DNA of 14,889 nt from JAIQFR01 sp041494445. Its GTDB lineage: Bacteria; Acidobacteriota; Polarisedimenticolia; Polarisedimenticolales; JAIQFR01. Within the stretch, counting starts at the first letter, position 1; every line of letters begins with the position of its first letter. Of this stretch, positions 12,649 to 14,889 are shown piece by piece. The stretch lies in NCBI GenBank assembly GCA_041494445.1, contig JBGQAU010000076.1, forward strand, positions 1 to 14,889. The letters run 5' to 3'. The notes under the pieces are model-generated. The model was given only the letters and a program-made list of their open reading frames with translations. It was not told the origin of the DNA and did not search any database. The translations under genes and the position numbers were made by a program.

Positions 12649-13385
12649 GCAGCGCCCTCCCCCACGCCGGTCGCTTCCGAGTCCCCGGCGGTGAACCGCA
12701 GGAACGCCTCCTCGAGGCCGGTCGGCCCGCCGAGCGCCTCGAGCCCGTCATCGGCCACGACCCGGCCACGGTGGATGATCACGGCGCGCGAGCAGGTCAC
12801 CGCCACCTCCGGGAGAATGTGCGTGCTGAGCAGCACGGTGCGGCCCGTTCCGAGCGAGCGTATCAGGTTGCGGATCTCCCGGATCTGCTGGGGGTCGAGG
12901 CCCGAGGTCGGCTCGTCGAGGATGAGGACCTCGGGATCGTGGACGAGCGCCTGGGCGAGCCCCACGCGCTGCCGGTAACCTCGGGACAGATTCGCGATGA
13001 GGCGATGCCGGACGTCGCCGAGCCCGCAGCGCGCCACGACCTCCTCCACCGCCCGTCGGCGGCTCGGGCGCGGAACACGGCGGAGCGCGGCGCAGAAACG
13101 GAGGAATTCGTCCACCGTGTGGTCGAGGTAGAGCGGGGGCTGCTCGGGCAGGTATCCGATCCGACGCCGCACCTCCATCGGACGCTCCGCCGCGTCGAAA
13201 CCGCACACCGTCGCCGATCCCCCGTCCGGTGCGAGGTAGGTGGCGAGGATGCGCAGCGTCGTGGTCTTCCCGGCGCCGTTGGGGCCCAGAAAACCGACGA
13301 CCTCTCCCCTCGCGGCCGCGAAGGAAACACCTCGAAGCGCTTCGGTGTCGCCGAACCGCTTGAAGAGGTTCCGGACCTCGATCAT
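12645..13385 (-). CDS. ABC transporter ATP-binding protein, GldA-like
   Basis: A 246-residue ATPase, normal length for a single-domain ABC subunit. Walker A is GPNGAGKTT (34-42), the Q-loop glutamine is Q82, the signature reads LSRGYRQR (133-140), Walker B is VLILDEP (153-159, catalytic E158) and the switch histidine is H189 in STHIL. LSRGY instead of LSGGQ is normal for the branch with GldA and gliding/copper-type ABC-2 ATPases. It powers the permease encoded next, with the GldG-like and DUF4340 proteins as probable partners. ATG 13385 is preferred over an upstream start at 13451 because MIEVRNLFKRFG is the family start and GAGGAG lies five bases upstream; the longer version would run into murJ. 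It lies 40 bases after murJ with no obvious terminator between, so the operon likely continues from murJ. Confidence 0.95.
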   Translation of the reverse strand: MIEVRNLFKRFGDTEALRGVSFAAARGEVVGFLGPNGAGKTTTLRILATYLAPDGGSATVCGFDAAERPMEVRRRIGYLPEQPPLYLDHTVDEFLRFCAALRRVPRPSRRRAVEEVVARCGLGDVRHRLIANLSRGYRQRVGLAQALVHDPEVLILDEPTSGLDPQQIREIRNLIRSLGTGRTVLLSTHILPEVAVTCSRAVIIHRGRVVADDGLEALGGPTGLEEAFLRFTAGDSEATGVGEGAA

Positions 13386-13425
13386 GGTTCTCCTCGAAGC
13401 TCGAGTCGGCGGGCGAATCGGAATT

Positions 13426-14889
13426 CTAGGATCGCTTCCCGCTCCTGGCAACGCCGCCGAGCAGGCGCGCGCGAATCGCCTCCACTTCGGGAAGCCGGAG
13501 CGCGTGCACGCCCCAAACGGTCAGCCCCACGCCGAGCGCCACCGATACGGCGAGGCGGGCGGCCTCCCCGACGAGACCCCCGTTTCCCCACCAGCGTTCG
13601 AGACCTGCCTGGCAGACGCCGCATGCGATTCCCATCAACGCCGAGAGGAGCGCGAGCTTCAGGGTCGTGGGGACGACGGCGTGCGCGCGCAGCGAGCCGG
13701 CGCGTCTCGCCAGCCCCCTCTCCAGAATCGCCATATTGCTCCACGCCGCGAGCGACGTGGACAGCGCGAGCCCCAGGAACGGGTCGACGCCGATCCGCGG
13801 TAGGAACGCCAACAACGCGAGGTTTGCCGAGATCTTGAGCCCCACCGCGGAGGCGGAGGCGATCACCGGGAGTCGGGTCTCCCCCATGGCGTAGAACGTG
13901 GGCACCTGGATCTTCGTGACCGAATACGCGTACAGCCCCAGGGCGTAACAGAGGACCGCCGAGGCGGTCTTGAGGGTGTCGGTCGGGCCGAACCGACCGT
14001 GCTCGAACAGCAACCTCACGATCGGGGCGCGAAGCGCGACGAGCCCCGCGGTGGCGGGGAGGGTCAGGAGGGCCGCCGCCCGGAGCGCGCCCGCGAGGTT
14101 CGCGCGAAGCCCCGAAGCGTCCCCGCGGGCCGCGTCTTTCGAGACCCTCGCGAGGTTCGCCGTGCCGAGCGCCACGCCGAACAGGCCCAGCGGGAGCTGC
14201 ATGAGGCGGAACGCATAGGAAAGCCAGGCGATCGGACCGTTGCCGTACAGCGAGGCGAGGATCGTGTCCACGAGGATGTTGATCTGCGTGGCGGCGAGGC
14301 CGAAGGTCGCCGGGGCCATGAGGCGGATGACCCGCCGCAGGGCGGGGTCTCCCGGATCGAACTCCGGACGGAACCGGAACCCCTCCCGGCGCAACGCCGG
14401 GACCTGAACGAGAAACTGGAGGACGCCGCCCACCATCGCGCCGACCGCGAGCGACATGCCCGGGTGAATCCCCAGGCGCCTGAAGAGCGGGACCAGGGTC
14501 AGGACTCCGAGGATCGCGGCGAGGTTGAACCATGCCGGGGCGAGCGCCGGCAGGAAGAACCGCCCGCACGTGTTCAGCACGCCCATCGCCACGGCGGCCA
14601 GGGCCACGAACAGAAGGAACGGCGCGAGGATCCGGGTCATCGTGACCGCGAGGGCCATCTTCCCGGGCTCGAACCCCGGGACGTACACCCTGAGGATCTG
14701 CGGGGCGAACAAGGCGATCAGGATCGCGAGCGCGCCCAGTACGGTGGCGAGCACGGTCATCACCCGATTCGCCAGCCCGAAGGCCGCTTCCGCCCCCGCG
14801 CGCTCGCGCTCCGCGGTGAACGTCGGGACGAACGCCGACGACAACGCCCCCTCGGCGAAGAGGTCGCGCAGGAGGTTCGGGATCCTGAA
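13426..14889 (-). CDS. murJ: Lipid II flippase MurJ, N-terminus cut by window edge
   Basis: 487 codons are visible and the protein runs off the right edge, so only about 30-45 N-terminal residues are missing. MurJ flips the lipid-linked peptidoglycan precursor lipid II across the cytoplasmic membrane. Diagnostic blocks are FRIPNLLRDLFAEGALSSAF at the very edge, followed by VPTF; further in, SYAFRLMQLPLGLFGVALGT; and FEHGRFGPTDT, then YALGLYAYSVTKIQVPTFYA and MGETRLPV. The rest is a long series of hydrophobic segments, as expected for the 14-helix MOP-superfamily fold. The visible part ends normally with a short basic tail (LLGGVARSGKRS) and a TAG. It is the first gene of the leftward operon visible here, followed after 40 bases by the ABC ATPase. 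Confidence 0.96.
   Translation of the reverse strand, partial: FRIPNLLRDLFAEGALSSAFVPTFTAERERAGAEAAFGLANRVMTVLATVLGALAILIALFAPQILRVYVPGFEPGKMALAVTMTRILAPFLLFVALAAVAMGVLNTCGRFFLPALAPAWFNLAAILGVLTLVPLFRRLGIHPGMSLAVGAMVGGVLQFLVQVPALRREGFRFRPEFDPGDPALRRVIRLMAPATFGLAATQINILVDTILASLYGNGPIAWLSYAFRLMQLPLGLFGVALGTANLARVSKDAARGDASGLRANLAGALRAAALLTLPATAGLVALRAPIVRLLFEHGRFGPTDTLKTASAVLCYALGLYAYSVTKIQVPTFYAMGETRLPVIASASAVGLKISANLALLAFLPRIGVDPFLGLALSTSLAAWSNMAILERGLARRAGSLRAHAVVPTTLKLALLSALMGIACGVCQAGLERWWGNGGLVGEAARLAVSVALGVGLTVWGVHALRLPEVEAIRARLLGGVARSGKRS

Noticed and set aside
13386..13451. Longer N-terminus for the ABC ATPase starting at 13451.
   Set aside because: It would overlap the murJ end, lacks a good ribosome binding site, and the family starts at MIEVRNLFKRFG, which has GAGGAG upstream.
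1..14889. CRISPR arrays, tRNA or rRNA genes, insertion sequences, dif site.
   Set aside because: I found no spaced direct repeats, cloverleaf-like sequence, terminal inverted repeats with a transposase, or dif-like 28-base site; almost all bases are used by the listed genes.

Overview
This is a gene-dense, very GC-rich bacterial chromosomal segment, with G or C at most third codon positions. It looks like ordinary core genome. I see no insertion sequence, phage gene, CRISPR array, tRNA or rRNA, and no non-coding stretch reaches 300 bases; the longest is about 180 bases between the DUF1844 gene and mazG. The mix of genes (a GldA/GldF/GldG-type ABC module with a DUF4340 protein, a DHH-CBS-nucleotidyltransferase fusion, DUF1844 and DUF4388 proteins) suggests Acidobacteriota or a related deep lineage such as Myxococcota/Desulfobacterota-like bacteria. 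This is inference from family distributions, not proven by the sequence.

All genes but one are on the minus strand, so transcription runs from right to left. The first block (14889 to 3832) reads murJ (5' end cut by the window edge), ABC ATPase, ABC permease, GldG-like auxiliary protein, DUF4340 protein, dtd, a xerD/xerC-type recombinase, a DHH/CBS/tRNA nucleotidyltransferase and accA. Spacing is extremely tight. The ATPase/permease junction is an ATGA overlap. The GldG-like/DUF4340, DUF4340/dtd and dtd/xer junctions are all GTGA four-base overlaps, which suggests one translationally coupled operon. accA follows a 62-base gap that contains a plausible promoter of its own.

The only plus-strand gene is mazG (3023-3835). 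It converges on accA so closely that both stop codons share one CTAG. A 180-base divergent region upstream of mazG holds a promoter-like element reading leftward, a palindrome over its -10 box, and a strong hairpin. The second minus-strand block (2841 to 1) is a DUF1844 protein, a large membrane protein with TPR repeats and a zinc-binding cysteine cluster, and a DUF4388 protein cut by the left edge.

Functionally, the right half joins envelope work (the lipid II flippase MurJ and an ABC system with two large extracytoplasmic partners) to information maintenance (D-aminoacyl-tRNA proofreading, Xer recombination, tRNA 3'-end synthesis) and fatty-acid synthesis (AccA). The least understood parts are the four-gene ABC module with its three-repeat DUF4340 protein, and the TPR/zinc/DUF4388 pair.
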